NCBI RefSeq assembly: GCF_003583765.1
Contig: NZ_QXQA01000012.1
Coordinates: 124,001-188,000 of the forward strand
Direction of reading: 5' to 3'
Origin: Paenibacillus nanensis
GTDB lineage: Bacteria; Bacillota; Bacilli; Paenibacillales; Paenibacillaceae
DNA length: 64,000 bases
The notes below the pieces were generated by a model. That model worked only from the letters and a program-made list of their open reading frames with translations. It was not told the origin of the DNA and ran no database searches. The position numbers and the translations under genes were made by a program. Positions 9,266 through 19,389 of this stretch are shown here, piece after piece (position 1 is the first letter of the stretch; the number at the start of each line of letters is the position of its first letter).

Positions 9266-9856
9266 ATGGAATTTCATCCAAACCTTACGCTTGAGAACCA
9301 ACGCGTGAAGCTCGTACATCTGCAATCGCAGCATGTGGAACCGTTAGCGGATTTGCTATGCGACCCTCGCATTTGGGAATATACCTGGAGAAAAAGAATG
9401 ACGGCGGCGGAAGTAAAGCTGGCTCTTGAGACGGCGATTCGCAGCAAGGAGTCTGGCTTGCAGCTGCCTTTCGCGATTGAAGACCGGAGAACCGGGCTGC
9501 TGGCGGGGACGACCCGGCTTGGCGATACGGATCTTCTTAACCGCAGCGTCGAGATCGGCTGGACGTGGCTTTCGCCTGCTTTTTGGGGCACTGGGCTGAA
9601 TGCGGCATGCAAGCTGCTTCTGCTGGAGTACTGTTTTGAACAGCTCGGGGTTATTCGCGTTCAGTTCTCGGCCAGCGGGAAGAACGAACGCTCGCAGAGG
9701 GCCCTCGAAAAAATCGGAGCCGTAAAAGAAGGCGTGCTTCGCAGGCACCGAGTCGATCTGACGGATAGCGGGGCCGTTCATGACAACGTCTTCTTCAGCA
9801 TATTGGACAGCGAATGGCCGCAGGTAAAGACGAAGCTGCAATCCATGCTAAAATAA
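9266..9856 (+). CDS. GNAT-family N-acetyltransferase (RimJ/RimL-like)
   Basis: This 196-residue cytoplasmic enzyme should transfer an acetyl group from acetyl-CoA to an unidentified amine. It has the layout of the RimJ/RimL branch: an N-terminal LENQRVKLVHL strand, a central EIGWTWLSPAFWGTGLN segment at the acetyl-CoA site, and the late NERSQRALEKIGAVKEG motif typical of the family. The ATG at 9266 was chosen because AAGGAG lies at the right distance; an upstream in-frame ATG at 9245 overlaps that site. It stands alone between a terminator and the two-component genes, so context gives no substrate. Confidence 0.85.
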   Translation: MEFHPNLTLENQRVKLVHLQSQHVEPLADLLCDPRIWEYTWRKRMTAAEVKLALETAIRSKESGLQLPFAIEDRRTGLLAGTTRLGDTDLLNRSVEIGWTWLSPAFWGTGLNAACKLLLLEYCFEQLGVIRVQFSASGKNERSQRALEKIGAVKEGVLRRHRVDLTDSGAVHDNVFFSILDSEWPQVKTKLQSMLK

Positions 9857-9985
9857 ATCCCCCTCATTTCATCAAATTTTCGCACGCGGCAAACCCTTTT
9901 TCGAGTTATGATTGAATGGGGCGGGTCTATACCGCCCTCGATATCCGGTTATCACAACGAGGAAAGGGCTGAACCGCCTGCGATC

Positions 9986-11746
9986 ATGCCAACCATTCGA
10001 CTGAACAACGTTACCTTTAAAAATAGAATTATCGTTATTTTTCTAATCAGCAGCTTGACCCCCTTTATTTGTCTCGGCTTTCTTTCCTTCTATACGATTG
10101 ATTCGATTATCGGCAATAAGGTGGAAGGCGCGCTGCAAAGCAATCTGAAGCAGGACTTGCTGACGCTGGAGAACGCGCTGAACAACATGAATCATGTGTC
10201 CCAGCAGCTTGCTTACGGCGGCGGGACGATAAAGCTGATCGAGCAGCTTGCGGCGGAGCAGGAGAAATATGAGCAGCTTCGCCTCCTGGGTGAAATTAAA
10301 GCCGAGCTGAACAATATTACGTTTTCGAACCCGAACATCGGACTGCTCATGTACTATGCGCCGGAGACGCGCGAGTACTCCTTCGAAAATTTTGCCGTCC
10401 GCGGCGACTTCCAGCCGGAGCGGCTGCCCGTGCTGGCGCATTACCCGGAGATTACCTACTACGGGCCGCATCTCAGCTATAACGGCTCGATTAACCAATA
10501 CGTGTTCAGTATTATGCGGAAGGTTAATATGCCGGATCAGGACCTGTACCTTTACATTGAGTCCGGCCGCAATGCGATTACATCCCTTTTCGCCCCTCAG
10601 AACCGGAAGGAAAGCTCTCGCCGGTTGCTGCTGCTCGACGACACGGGCAAAATTACATTCAGTGAAGTTTCGGAAGCGTTTGCGGAGAACGGCATGTTCC
10701 CCGAAGCGAACCCGAAAACGCAGTCGGGTTACTCGAAAGGTTATTTTTGGAATAAAGAGGTAAGCAATCAAGGCTGGAGCATCGTGTCCGTTGTGCCGGA
10801 GGGGGAGCTGAATAAGGAGCGGAACCGCTGGCTTATACAAATCTTGGGGATCTTCCTGCTGTTCATCGTCGTTGTGCTGCTGATCGCATGGCTGCTCTGG
10901 AAGATGGTATACCGGCCGCTCGACAAGTTCCACCGGGAGATCAAGTCGCTTATTCATTCCGAGGAGCGGGAGCATACGGAAATGACGCATATTCCGGAGT
11001 TCGACTATTTGCTCTATCAGACCCGCAGCATGAAACGCAAAATATGGGGACTGTACGAGGAAATCGAACAGAAGGAGAAGCGGAGAGCCGATCTGGAAGT
11101 GGAGAAGCTCCTGTACCAGATTAATCCGCATTTCCTGATGAATACGCTTGATACGGTCCACTGGCTCGCTCTGATGAATGGACAGAAGGAAATCGACAAG
11201 CTGGTGCTCAGCTTGAACAAGCTGCTTTATTATAATCTGGGCAAGATGGGCGAGACGTCGACGATCGGCGACGAGATTGAAGCGCTGAAGGAGTACCTCC
11301 AGCTGCAGCAGATCCGCTACGACTTCCAGTTCGACGTAGATATCGATGTGGACGAGCAGAGCCTTGGGCTGCCGAGCCCCCGGTTTCTGCTTCAGCCGAT
11401 GGTGGAGAACGCCCTGTATCATGGCGTAAGCGACGACGGCTATATTTATGTCGGCGTAGCGCTGCAGGAGGACGGCCTGCAAATTACAATCCAAGACAAC
11501 GGGGCGGGCATGTCGAAGGAAATGATCGCTCAGCTGCTTGACGAGAATACGGAAGAAAGCCATAAGGTCGGGATGGGCATCGGCATGAAGTACGTGAAGC
11601 GCATCCTGAAGGCGAACTACGGCGAGGAAGCGAGGCTGCATATTCGAAGCGAAGTCGGAAAAGGAACGGTCGTTTCATTACGGCTGCCCGTCTCGCCACC
11701 GGCTGCCGCGCTTCCGATCACATCCGAGGGGGAACCAAAAGAATGA
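9986..11746 (+). CDS. YesM-type sensor histidine kinase
   Basis: This membrane kinase pairs with the response regulator that overlaps it by 4 nt. The order is an N-terminal transmembrane helix (about residues 13-35), a large extracellular sensor domain of the dCache type (about 36-275), a second helix (about 285-305), a HAMP-like segment, a coiled coil, and the His_kinase domain with the phospho-acceptor His382 in YQINPHFLMNTLD. The ATPase domain follows with MVENALYHGV and DNGAGMS. YesM kinases control sugar uptake genes in Bacillus-type bacteria, and the transport genes follow at once. The start is uncertain: the ATG at 9986 begins the usual basic N-terminus, while an in-frame ATG at 9908 has no ribosome binding site. 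Confidence 0.9.
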   Translation: MPTIRLNNVTFKNRIIVIFLISSLTPFICLGFLSFYTIDSIIGNKVEGALQSNLKQDLLTLENALNNMNHVSQQLAYGGGTIKLIEQLAAEQEKYEQLRLLGEIKAELNNITFSNPNIGLLMYYAPETREYSFENFAVRGDFQPERLPVLAHYPEITYYGPHLSYNGSINQYVFSIMRKVNMPDQDLYLYIESGRNAITSLFAPQNRKESSRRLLLLDDTGKITFSEVSEAFAENGMFPEANPKTQSGYSKGYFWNKEVSNQGWSIVSVVPEGELNKERNRWLIQILGIFLLFIVVVLLIAWLLWKMVYRPLDKFHREIKSLIHSEEREHTEMTHIPEFDYLLYQTRSMKRKIWGLYEEIEQKEKRRADLEVEKLLYQINPHFLMNTLDTVHWLALMNGQKEIDKLVLSLNKLLYYNLGKMGETSTIGDEIEALKEYLQLQQIRYDFQFDVDIDVDEQSLGLPSPRFLLQPMVENALYHGVSDDGYIYVGVALQEDGLQITIQDNGAGMSKEMIAQLLDENTEESHKVGMGIGMKYVKRILKANYGEEARLHIRSEVGKGTVVSLRLPVSPPAAALPITSEGEPKE

Positions 11747-13098
11747 TCCGTGTACTTATCGTTGATGACGACAAGCTCGTGCGCAAGGGTCTCATCTCCG
11801 CGATGCCATGGAAGGCATTCGGCATGGAGATTACGGGTGAAGCGAATAACGGCGAGAACGCGCTTAAATTTATGGAGACGAACCCTATCGATCTCCTCAT
11901 TACAGACTTGTCGATGCCGGTCATGTCCGGGATCGAGCTGATGCGGATTGTCCGCGAGAAATATCCGCAGGTGCAGATCGTCGTGCTGTCGCTGCATCAG
12001 GACTTCGAATATGTGCAGGAGGCGCTGCGGCTGGGCGCGATTGATTACATCGCGAAGATTCAGCTGGAGCAGGAGCAGTTCGAGGAAGTGCTCGGCCGGA
12101 TCGTCAAGCTGATGGAGCGGAAGGACGGCGCGAGGGGAGCGGGAGAGCAGCAAGAGAAGAGCCCGGCAAAGGCCAGCGAGCTGTACGTCTACTATTCGCT
12201 GTATACGGAAGACTTGCGGAACGTGACCTCTGTCCCCGCAATTGTGACGGAGGCGGAGCCCGGCATTTGGTACACGGCGGAGCCGCCGTCCGCATCTGCT
12301 GCCGCTGCGGATTCGAACGTGGCGTTGATCCGGTTCAGCGGCTTGGAAGACATGGACGGCAAGTCTGTGATGCAGCTCATTCGAACCTATGGCAAAAAGC
12401 ATCTGTTTTATGATTATCATCCGGAGAAGCCGGAAATCCGCATCCAGGCCGGAGAGCTTGCGGATCGGGACAAGGACGGCGGCGCCATTCCGATGGATAA
12501 GCTGAAGGAGAAATGGTCGGCCGCGAATTGGATCTATGAGGATGACCTGTTCCGGGAGCAGCTTCGCGAGCTGAGGGAGCTTCGGATGCCGCCGGTGCGG
12601 CTCGCCCGCATCTTTTTCTCCTTGTCCGACGAGTGGAACCGGCTGTACCAAGCGATATTGAACGAACCGATCGCGATCGAAGACTTTTTCCCCAGCTGGC
12701 ACCGGTTCGAGGAATGGCTGCAGGAGGTGCGGGAGCGGATTAGGCTTGCGAATACGAAACCGCTGTTCTCGCCAGAAATTCAAAGCAGCATCGTAAAGGC
12801 GATGAGCCTCGTCCAGCAAAATATTAGCGAGCCGATGACCTCCTCGGAAATCGCGCAGATGGTCAATATGAGCGGCAGCTACTTCAGCCAATGCTTTAAG
12901 CAATATGTCGGGCAAACCTACACCGATTACGTACGGGATATTCGGATGGAGCGGGCGAAGGAATATTTGCGCGGCACGAGCAAGACGATCCAGTGGATTG
13001 CGGAGCAGATCGGCTACAGCGATGAGAAGTATTTCAGCCGATTGTTCCGGGAGCATGTGGGCATGCTCCCTAGCGAATACCGGCAGACGGCCGACTGA
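11743..13098 (+). CDS. YesN-type response regulator (REC plus AraC DNA-binding domain)
   Basis: This 451-residue regulator should be phosphorylated by the kinase encoded just upstream and then bind DNA to control the downstream sugar genes. The receiver domain (about 1-125) has the acidic cluster DDD at 8-10 and the phospho-acceptor Asp55 in LLITDLSMPVMSG. A variable middle region of about 210 residues follows. The C-terminal AraC domain (about 345-450) shows two helix-turn-helix units, including SEIAQMVNMSGSYFSQCFK and IAEQIGYSDEKYFSRLF. It overlaps the kinase gene by ATGA, so the pair is translationally coupled, and it ends at a strong terminator. Confidence 0.95.
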   Translation: MIRVLIVDDDKLVRKGLISAMPWKAFGMEITGEANNGENALKFMETNPIDLLITDLSMPVMSGIELMRIVREKYPQVQIVVLSLHQDFEYVQEALRLGAIDYIAKIQLEQEQFEEVLGRIVKLMERKDGARGAGEQQEKSPAKASELYVYYSLYTEDLRNVTSVPAIVTEAEPGIWYTAEPPSASAAAADSNVALIRFSGLEDMDGKSVMQLIRTYGKKHLFYDYHPEKPEIRIQAGELADRDKDGGAIPMDKLKEKWSAANWIYEDDLFREQLRELRELRMPPVRLARIFFSLSDEWNRLYQAILNEPIAIEDFFPSWHRFEEWLQEVRERIRLANTKPLFSPEIQSSIVKAMSLVQQNISEPMTSSEIAQMVNMSGSYFSQCFKQYVGQTYTDYVRDIRMERAKEYLRGTSKTIQWIAEQIGYSDEKYFSRLFREHVGMLPSEYRQTAD

Positions 13099-13143
13099 CA
13101 TCTGCTTTAACGATGGATGGAGTTAGAAGAACCTTAGGGTAGA

Positions 13144-13189
13144 AAGCGTGCGGAAATGGGGTAGACATTTTTCGCACGCTTCTTTTTTT
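13144..13189 (+). terminator. Terminator after the YesM/YesN pair
   Basis: AAGCGTGCG (13144-13152) pairs with CGCACGCTT (13173-13181), followed by CTTTTTTT. It separates the regulator transcript from the transport operon. Confidence 0.85.
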
Positions 13190-13299
13190 GCGGTGAATTC
13201 TCTAACCAGGTTCCGTTGCGCTCTCTATCTCGGGATGTTCAAGGCCCGTGCTATAGTGAAATTGTCGAAATGACAACGATATTTTTAAGGGGGATACAC

Positions 13300-15003
13300 A
13301 TGAAGAAGGGCATTTTTACGACGCTGGCTGTTCTGCTCGTCTCGGCAAGCTTGGCCGCATGCAGCGGCAACAACAACGCGAATAGCGGCGCTTCGTCCGA
13401 GCCAAGCGGCAATGCCGGATCAAACCATACACCGGCCGTAGAAGAAGTCGTTGATCCGTTTGCGAAATTCGACGAGCCGGTCGAGCTGTCCATCGGCCGC
13501 GGCATTGATCCGAACTACAAGTACGACGGCACGGACACGGCGGAAGATAACGTCTATACGCGCTGGCTCAAGGACAAATACAACATTGTCGTGAAGCATG
13601 CTTGGGAAGCGGCTACCGGCAACGACTATCAGCAAAAGGTGAGCCTTGCGATCTCCAGCAACGATCTGCCCGACGCGCTGGTCGTTAACGAAACGCAGCT
13701 TCGCCAGATGGTGAAGGCGGGACAGCTCGCGGATTTGTCGGAAGTATACGAGAAATACGCAAGCCCAGAGCTCAAAGCGGTATATGACTCGAATCCTGGT
13801 TTGCTGGACAGCGTTACGTTCGACGGCAAGCTGTACGCTCTTCCAGAGACGACGCTGCCATCCGCTCCGCTTACGTGGATCCGCAAGGACTGGCTCGACA
13901 AGCTTGGCCTTCAGCCGCCGAAATCGTTGGAGGATCTGAAAAACATCGCGCAAGCGTTCATCGACAACAAAATGGGCGGAGACGCGACGGTCGGTATTGT
14001 CGGCACGCAGCAAGGCGGTTCGCTGTCGGCTAACTTCCTGAACTCGACGGATCATTGGTACAACTTCTCGCCGCTGTTCTTCGCGAACGACGCATACCCT
14101 GGCATTTGGGTGAAAGACAAGGACGGCAATGCGGTATACGGCTCCATTACGGAAGAGACCAAAAACGCGCTGTCGATGATGAGAGACTGGTACGCAAACG
14201 GTATTTTGGATAAAGAGCTCGGCATTCGCAAATCGACGGCTGAGGTTGTGGCAAGCGGTCAAACGGGCATTTTCTTCGGTCCTTGGTGGTCCGCATACAA
14301 CCTGGCGGACTCGATGGCGAACGACCCGAACGCGAACTGGAGACCCTACGCGGCTCCTCTGAACGCAGCCGGCCAGTTCAACTCGAACCAAGCGACAGGC
14401 AGCAGCTACATCGTTGTAAGCAAAAATGCGGAGCATCCGGAAGCGGTCATCAAAATGACGACGCTCCACAAGTGGGGCAAGGATGAAGAGTACAAGACGC
14501 TGACGGCAGGCAAAGAAATGACATCGCAAGAGGTGCCTCTGTTCTTGATTCTGGGCGCAGGCGATCAATTGGAGTATGCGGTTAACGCGCTTCGCGACGT
14601 GCTGACGGGCAAGATCAAGGTTGAAGACGTCGACCAGATCAATTACGGCTGGGCTTATGAGATGGCTACGCATGTTCAAGCGATTAAGAAAGAGCCGTTC
14701 GACAACTACGATATTCAATACTTTGATCAGCAATCGGATCCCGGCTTCTTCACGCACATCTATGCGCACCTGAACGGCGGCTCCACGTTCGTCGACGCGG
14801 ATATCAACTGGGTACGAAGCATCGCGACCGCGCAGACGAAAACGATGGAGTCCAGATGGACCAACCTCAAGAAGCTTGAAGACGAGACGTTCCTCAAAAT
14901 CATTATGGGCAGCGAAGATCTCAGCGCATTCGATGAATTTGTCGCGAAGTGGAAGGATCAAGGCGGCGACACGATTACGAAGGAAGTCAGCGAATTAGAA
15001 TAG
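13300..15003 (+). CDS. ABC transporter extracellular sugar-binding lipoprotein
   Basis: This 567-residue lipoprotein should capture an oligosaccharide at the cell surface and hand it to the two permeases that follow. A signal peptide ends in the lipobox SLAAC, with the modified Cys near residue 21, followed by an Asn/Ser-rich linker. The size and layout match the large LplA-like binding proteins that partner LplB and YtcP permeases. The ATG at 13300 sits behind AAGGGGG; upstream in-frame codons lack the signal peptide context. It is the first gene of the transport operon, just after the YesM/YesN terminator, and is a likely target of that regulator. Confidence 0.9.
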   Translation: MKKGIFTTLAVLLVSASLAACSGNNNANSGASSEPSGNAGSNHTPAVEEVVDPFAKFDEPVELSIGRGIDPNYKYDGTDTAEDNVYTRWLKDKYNIVVKHAWEAATGNDYQQKVSLAISSNDLPDALVVNETQLRQMVKAGQLADLSEVYEKYASPELKAVYDSNPGLLDSVTFDGKLYALPETTLPSAPLTWIRKDWLDKLGLQPPKSLEDLKNIAQAFIDNKMGGDATVGIVGTQQGGSLSANFLNSTDHWYNFSPLFFANDAYPGIWVKDKDGNAVYGSITEETKNALSMMRDWYANGILDKELGIRKSTAEVVASGQTGIFFGPWWSAYNLADSMANDPNANWRPYAAPLNAAGQFNSNQATGSSYIVVSKNAEHPEAVIKMTTLHKWGKDEEYKTLTAGKEMTSQEVPLFLILGAGDQLEYAVNALRDVLTGKIKVEDVDQINYGWAYEMATHVQAIKKEPFDNYDIQYFDQQSDPGFFTHIYAHLNGGSTFVDADINWVRSIATAQTKTMESRWTNLKKLEDETFLKIIMGSEDLSAFDEFVAKWKDQGGDTITKEVSELE

Positions 15004-15108
15004 GCTTTCGGAACAAGACGGGCGCTGGTCGCTCGTCTTGCTCTCTAATTGGTGATCAAAAACGGGCTTTTTGAACTTACTTCTAAAAAAAGGGGATGTG
15101 GAGAGAGA

Positions 15109-15999
15109 GTGATACACAGAAGCTTCGCCAAACACTTTTACATCATGCTGATTCCCGGACTCCTATGGTTAATCTTCTTTAATCTCTATCCCATGTATGG
15201 AGTCATTACGGCATTTAAGGAATTTAACCCGGGGGTCGGGCTATGGAAATCTCCATGGGTCGGACTCGAAAACTTCAAGTATATGTTCGAACTGGATGAC
15301 AGCAAGATCATCTTCCGGAACACGGTCGTTATCGCATTCGCCAAGATGATTGGCAATCTGATCGTTCCGCTAGTTTTTGCGCTTATGCTGAATGAAGTGA
15401 AAAACCGCTTGTTCACGCGTACGGTCCAAACGGTTGTGTATTTGCCGCATTTCTTGTCATGGGTAATCGTCGGGGGCATGATGCTGGATATTTTCTCGTA
15501 TTCGGGCCCCGTGAACCAAGTGCTGGAAAGCTTAGGCGTTGAACCGGTCCTTTTCTTCGCGAATGAAAACGCGTTTCCGGCTCTCGTTGTAGGCAGCGAC
15601 ATCTGGAAGGAGTTTGGCTTTAACGCGATTATATACTTCGCCGCCCTGACGTCGATTAACCCTGAAATGTATGAAGCGGCGGCGATCGACGGCGCTTCCC
15701 AGTGGAAGCGGCTGACGAAAATTACGATTCCGAGCATCCTCCCGGTGGCGGCGCTGCTTGCCACTTTAAGTCTCGGCAATATTTTGAACGCGGGCTTTGA
15801 TCAGATCTTTACGATGTACAATCCGTCGGTCTACTCGACAGGCGATATTGTGGACACTTGGGTATACCGGGCCGGGTTAATCGATTTCCAATACGGACTC
15901 GCTTCGGCCGTCGGCTTGCTGAAATCGGTTGTCGGACTCGTGCTGATTACCATTTCGTATGTGCTCGCTTACCGGTTCGCCAATTATCGGATTTTCTAG
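15109..15999 (+). CDS. ABC sugar transporter permease, LplB type
   Basis: This is one half of a carbohydrate ABC import channel in the membrane, with six hydrophobic segments. The first helix region contains MLIPGLLWLIFF and FNLYPMYGVITAFKEF, typical of LplB proteins. The EAA loop that contacts the ATPase is visible as YEAAAIDGASQWKRLTKITIPSI. A GTG at 15109 is preferred as start: it gives 296 residues, the family size, and follows GTGGAGAG, while the upstream in-frame extension is not membrane-like. It lies between the binding protein and the second permease. Confidence 0.9.
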   Translation: MIHRSFAKHFYIMLIPGLLWLIFFNLYPMYGVITAFKEFNPGVGLWKSPWVGLENFKYMFELDDSKIIFRNTVVIAFAKMIGNLIVPLVFALMLNEVKNRLFTRTVQTVVYLPHFLSWVIVGGMMLDIFSYSGPVNQVLESLGVEPVLFFANENAFPALVVGSDIWKEFGFNAIIYFAALTSINPEMYEAAAIDGASQWKRLTKITIPSILPVAALLATLSLGNILNAGFDQIFTMYNPSVYSTGDIVDTWVYRAGLIDFQYGLASAVGLLKSVVGLVLITISYVLAYRFANYRIF

Positions 16000-16023
16000 A
16001 AAAAGAGACAGGAGCGGATAGAC

Positions 16024-16908
16024 ATGATAGCCGAACGTTCGGTAGCTTCCAGATTGTTCAACAGTCTGAATCTCATACTGCTAATTGTCATTATGCTGTT
16101 GTGCCTCCTTCCGGTCTGGTACACCTTATCCATTTCGCTAAGCGATAAGGCGGCCGCAGCCGCGGGGCAAGTATTTTTATGGCCGAAGGGTCTCACGTTG
16201 GGCTCTTATATGACCATTATGAAGGACACGCAGTTTTTCACCTCGTTTTTTATTTCGGTACAAAGGGTTGTTTACGGCGCGGCGATCGCTTTCTTCGTCA
16301 TTCTGCTGATGGCGTATCCGCTGTCGAAGACATCGAAGGAATTCAAGCCGAGAAATATCATTATGTGGGCGCTTATTTTCGTCATGCTGTTTAACGGCGG
16401 TCTGGTGCCTTGGTTCCTGACGATGAAATCGCTCGGCATGATCAACAACATTTGGGGCTTGGTGCTCGGCGGCGGCTTGCCCGTCTTCAACGTCATCCTC
16501 GTCATGAACTACTTGCGCAATATGCCGAAGGAAATGGAAGAGTCGGCGATGATCGACGGAGCGGGGCCTTGGCGCATTTTGTTCAGCGTCATCTTGCCGC
16601 TGTCCGTGCCGGTGCTCGCTACGATTCTGGTGTTTACGATCGTGTATCATTGGAACGAGTTTTTCCAGGCGCTTGTCTTGATGAACGATGCGGAGAAATA
16701 TCCGCTTCAATCTTATATTAAGCAGGTGGCGGTCGTCATCGACCCGACCAAGATGGATGAGGAACAAGTGAAACGGATGTCGGAGCTGTCGAACCAGACG
16801 CTGAACGCGGCCAAAATCTTTATTTCCATGCTGCCGCTGCTCGTCATCTATCCGTTTCTTCAAAAATATTTCGTTAAAGGGATTACGCTTGGCTCGGTAA
16901 AAGGCTAA
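16024..16908 (+). CDS. ABC sugar transporter permease, YtcP type
   Basis: The second permease of the importer, 294 residues with six helices. The N-terminal stretch reaching LLPVWYTLSISLSDK is typical of YtcP-like proteins, and the EAA loop is read as MEESAMIDGAGPWRILFSVILP. The start ATG has a CAGGAG site. No ATP-binding gene is present in the operon; importers of this class usually share an MsmX-type ATPase encoded elsewhere, which is inferred here. The GH31 gene follows after 25 nt. Confidence 0.92.
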   Translation: MIAERSVASRLFNSLNLILLIVIMLLCLLPVWYTLSISLSDKAAAAAGQVFLWPKGLTLGSYMTIMKDTQFFTSFFISVQRVVYGAAIAFFVILLMAYPLSKTSKEFKPRNIIMWALIFVMLFNGGLVPWFLTMKSLGMINNIWGLVLGGGLPVFNVILVMNYLRNMPKEMEESAMIDGAGPWRILFSVILPLSVPVLATILVFTIVYHWNEFFQALVLMNDAEKYPLQSYIKQVAVVIDPTKMDEEQVKRMSELSNQTLNAAKIFISMLPLLVIYPFLQKYFVKGITLGSVKG

Positions 16909-16933
16909 GCGGCAAGCTGGGAGGAGTTTATCG

Positions 16934-19363
16934 ATGTTAACGAGCGAGGCGATCAGCCCGGATAAAGTGCAGGAAAACGCCAGGTCATATGGATCCCATA
17001 CGCTGGGCGGCGCGACGGGCTTGTTAAAGGATGAGCGGGGCATGACCGTTCTAGCGGAGAATGGAAGCTTGGCTGTCCGGCTGGTTCGGAACGGAACGGT
17101 AAGAGTGAAGCTTTTTATTGGCGAGGCCGGCGGAGAGACGCTAGATCTGTCTTCAACGGTGGCAGTTGTGGAGGATGCGGCCGGCGCAGTACCGTCGTTT
17201 GCGGTCAGCGAGGATGGAACGACCTACGTTTTGGAGACGGACTTGGTTCGCGTTGTGGTGGAGAAGAAGGACTGCTCCGTACGGTTTGCGGATTTATCCG
17301 GCGGTCTGGTCGCTCATCAGCGCGGGCTGTTATGGAATGAGAATAAGGCAGTGACAGGATTGTTCGCGGCGTCATCGCAGGTTCATTACTATGGGTTAGG
17401 CGAAAAAACAGGCAGCCTCGACAAGCGGGGCGAGCGCTACGAGATGTGGAACAGCGACGTATACGCGCCGCATGTGCCGGAGATCGAAGCGCTGTACCAG
17501 TCCATCCCGGTGCTCGTGGCGCATGAACCCGGCGCGGCGTATGGGCTGTTCCTGGACAATCCGGGGCGCACGTTCTTCGACATGCGCAGCGAGTCTGACG
17601 GCTATGTGATCCAGTCCGAGACGGGCAGCTTTGATTATTACTTCATTTACGGCCCCAGGCTGAAAGACGTCGTAACCGGCTATACAGCGTTGACGGGACG
17701 GATGGAGCTGCCGCCGCAATGGGCGCTCGGCTATCATCAGTCTCGTTACAGCTACATGTCGCAGGACGAGGTGCTGGAGCTGGCCCGCACGTTCCGGGAG
17801 AAGCGGATTCCTTGCGACGTCATTTATTTGGATATTCATTATATGGAAGGGTATCGGGTGTTCACGTTCGATCCCGAACGGTTCCCTGACCCGAAAGCGA
17901 TGATCGCCGAGCTGAAGAGGATGGGCATCCGCATCGTGCCGATCGTCGATCCCGGCGTGAAGCTGGACCTGAACGATGAGGTGTTCAAGGAAGGCGCTGC
18001 GAAGGGCTACTTCTGCCGGAAGCAGGACGGCGAGCCGTTCGTCGGTCCGGTGTGGCCGGGCCAAAGCGTCTTCCCGGACTTCACGGAAGACCGCGTTGCC
18101 GAATGGTGGGGCGATTTGCATCGCTTCTATACCGAGATGGGCATTGAAGGCGCATGGAATGACATGAACGAGCCTGCTGTATTCAACGAGACCAAAACGA
18201 TGGATACGGACACGGTTCACGGCAACAACGGAAGCCCGGTTACGCATGGGGAGATTCACAACCTGTACGGCTTGCTCATGTCCAAGGCGACGTACGAGGG
18301 CCTAGGCCGGCATCTCGAGGGCAACCGGCCGTTCGTGCTGACCCGCGCGGGCTATGCGGGCATTCAGCGGTACGCGGCGGTATGGACGGGCGATAACCGC
18401 AGCTTCTGGGAGCATATGGCGATGGCTATGCCGATGGTGCTGAATCTTGGCTTATCGGGTGTTGCTTTTGCCGGTCCGGATATCGGCGGCTTCGCGCACC
18501 ATTGCAGCGGCGAGCTGCTGGCGAGATGGACGCAGATGGGCGCGCTGTTTCCTTATTGCCGCAATCATAGCGAGCTGCGCTCGATCCGGCAGGAGCCGTG
18601 GAGCTTCGGACCGGAGGTCGAAGCGATCTGCCGCGAGTACATTGGGCTGCGCTACCGGTTAATGCCTCTGATCTACTCCGTGTTCCGGGAATCGTCGGTA
18701 TCGGGACTGCCGGTTATCCGTCCGCTCGTGCTCGAATATCCGGACGATCCGAATGTCGCGAACCTGTGCGACCAGTTCCTGCTCGGCAGCCAGCTGCTGG
18801 CGGCGCCGATCTACAGACCGGGAACGGATCACCGTTCCGTCTACTTGCCGGAAGGCGTGTGGTACGACTACTGGACGGGCGAGAAGCTGGAGGGCGGACG
18901 CCATGTCTTGGCGCATGCGCCGCTCGAGAAGATGCCGCTATACGTGAAGGCGGGCGCGGTCATTCCGCATACGGCGGTTGCTCAATCGACGGCGGAATGG
19001 TCGGCGGAATTGGCAACAGATGCGGGCGAGTTATCTTTTGATATTTATTGCTCCGGTGGCGCGGCTACCGCTTTTGAGTTTTATGAGGACGACGGGCTGA
19101 CCACCGGATATAAAAAGGGAGCCTATAACCTGACGAGGTTTTCGGTGTCGGAGGAAGCGGGCAAAGTCGAGCTTAACGTTGAGGCGCTGCATTCCGGCCA
19201 TGAGCGTTATGCCGGTACATGGCGTTTGGCGCTGAAGCAGCTTTCTTTTGCCCCCCGCGCGGTGGAAGGACTCGCTGAGTGGCGTTATGACGAGCAGTCG
19301 AAGGAGCTTACGATTGAGCTTGCCCGGCCGATCGCGGGAATGAAGCTGGTTATTCGCTCGTAA
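16934..19363 (+). CDS. GH31 alpha-glucosidase-like enzyme
   Basis: This 809-residue enzyme should release alpha-linked glucose (or a related sugar) from imported oligosaccharides. There is no signal peptide, so it is read as cytoplasmic. The GH31 layout is complete: N-terminal beta-sandwich with HYYGLGEKTG, the catalytic barrel from about 260, and C-terminal beta domains. The nucleophile is Asp410 in WNDMNEP, and the acid/base is Asp487 in WTGDNRSFW; the FAGPDIGGF segment follows. The start ATG follows GGGAGGAG. Its place directly after the two permeases links it to the transported sugar. Alpha-xylosidase or other GH31 specificities cannot be excluded from sequence alone. Confidence 0.93.
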   Translation: MLTSEAISPDKVQENARSYGSHTLGGATGLLKDERGMTVLAENGSLAVRLVRNGTVRVKLFIGEAGGETLDLSSTVAVVEDAAGAVPSFAVSEDGTTYVLETDLVRVVVEKKDCSVRFADLSGGLVAHQRGLLWNENKAVTGLFAASSQVHYYGLGEKTGSLDKRGERYEMWNSDVYAPHVPEIEALYQSIPVLVAHEPGAAYGLFLDNPGRTFFDMRSESDGYVIQSETGSFDYYFIYGPRLKDVVTGYTALTGRMELPPQWALGYHQSRYSYMSQDEVLELARTFREKRIPCDVIYLDIHYMEGYRVFTFDPERFPDPKAMIAELKRMGIRIVPIVDPGVKLDLNDEVFKEGAAKGYFCRKQDGEPFVGPVWPGQSVFPDFTEDRVAEWWGDLHRFYTEMGIEGAWNDMNEPAVFNETKTMDTDTVHGNNGSPVTHGEIHNLYGLLMSKATYEGLGRHLEGNRPFVLTRAGYAGIQRYAAVWTGDNRSFWEHMAMAMPMVLNLGLSGVAFAGPDIGGFAHHCSGELLARWTQMGALFPYCRNHSELRSIRQEPWSFGPEVEAICREYIGLRYRLMPLIYSVFRESSVSGLPVIRPLVLEYPDDPNVANLCDQFLLGSQLLAAPIYRPGTDHRSVYLPEGVWYDYWTGEKLEGGRHVLAHAPLEKMPLYVKAGAVIPHTAVAQSTAEWSAELATDAGELSFDIYCSGGAATAFEFYEDDGLTTGYKKGAYNLTRFSVSEEAGKVELNVEALHSGHERYAGTWRLALKQLSFAPRAVEGLAEWRYDEQSKELTIELARPIAGMKLVIRS

Positions 19364-19389
19364 ATGGAACGGAAGGTGAGGGGGATACG

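Noticed and set aside
10043-11641. Long minus-strand frames opposite the YesM kinase, the YesN regulator and the binding protein
   Set aside because: They are antisense shadows typical of GC-rich coding DNA, without family features or start signals.
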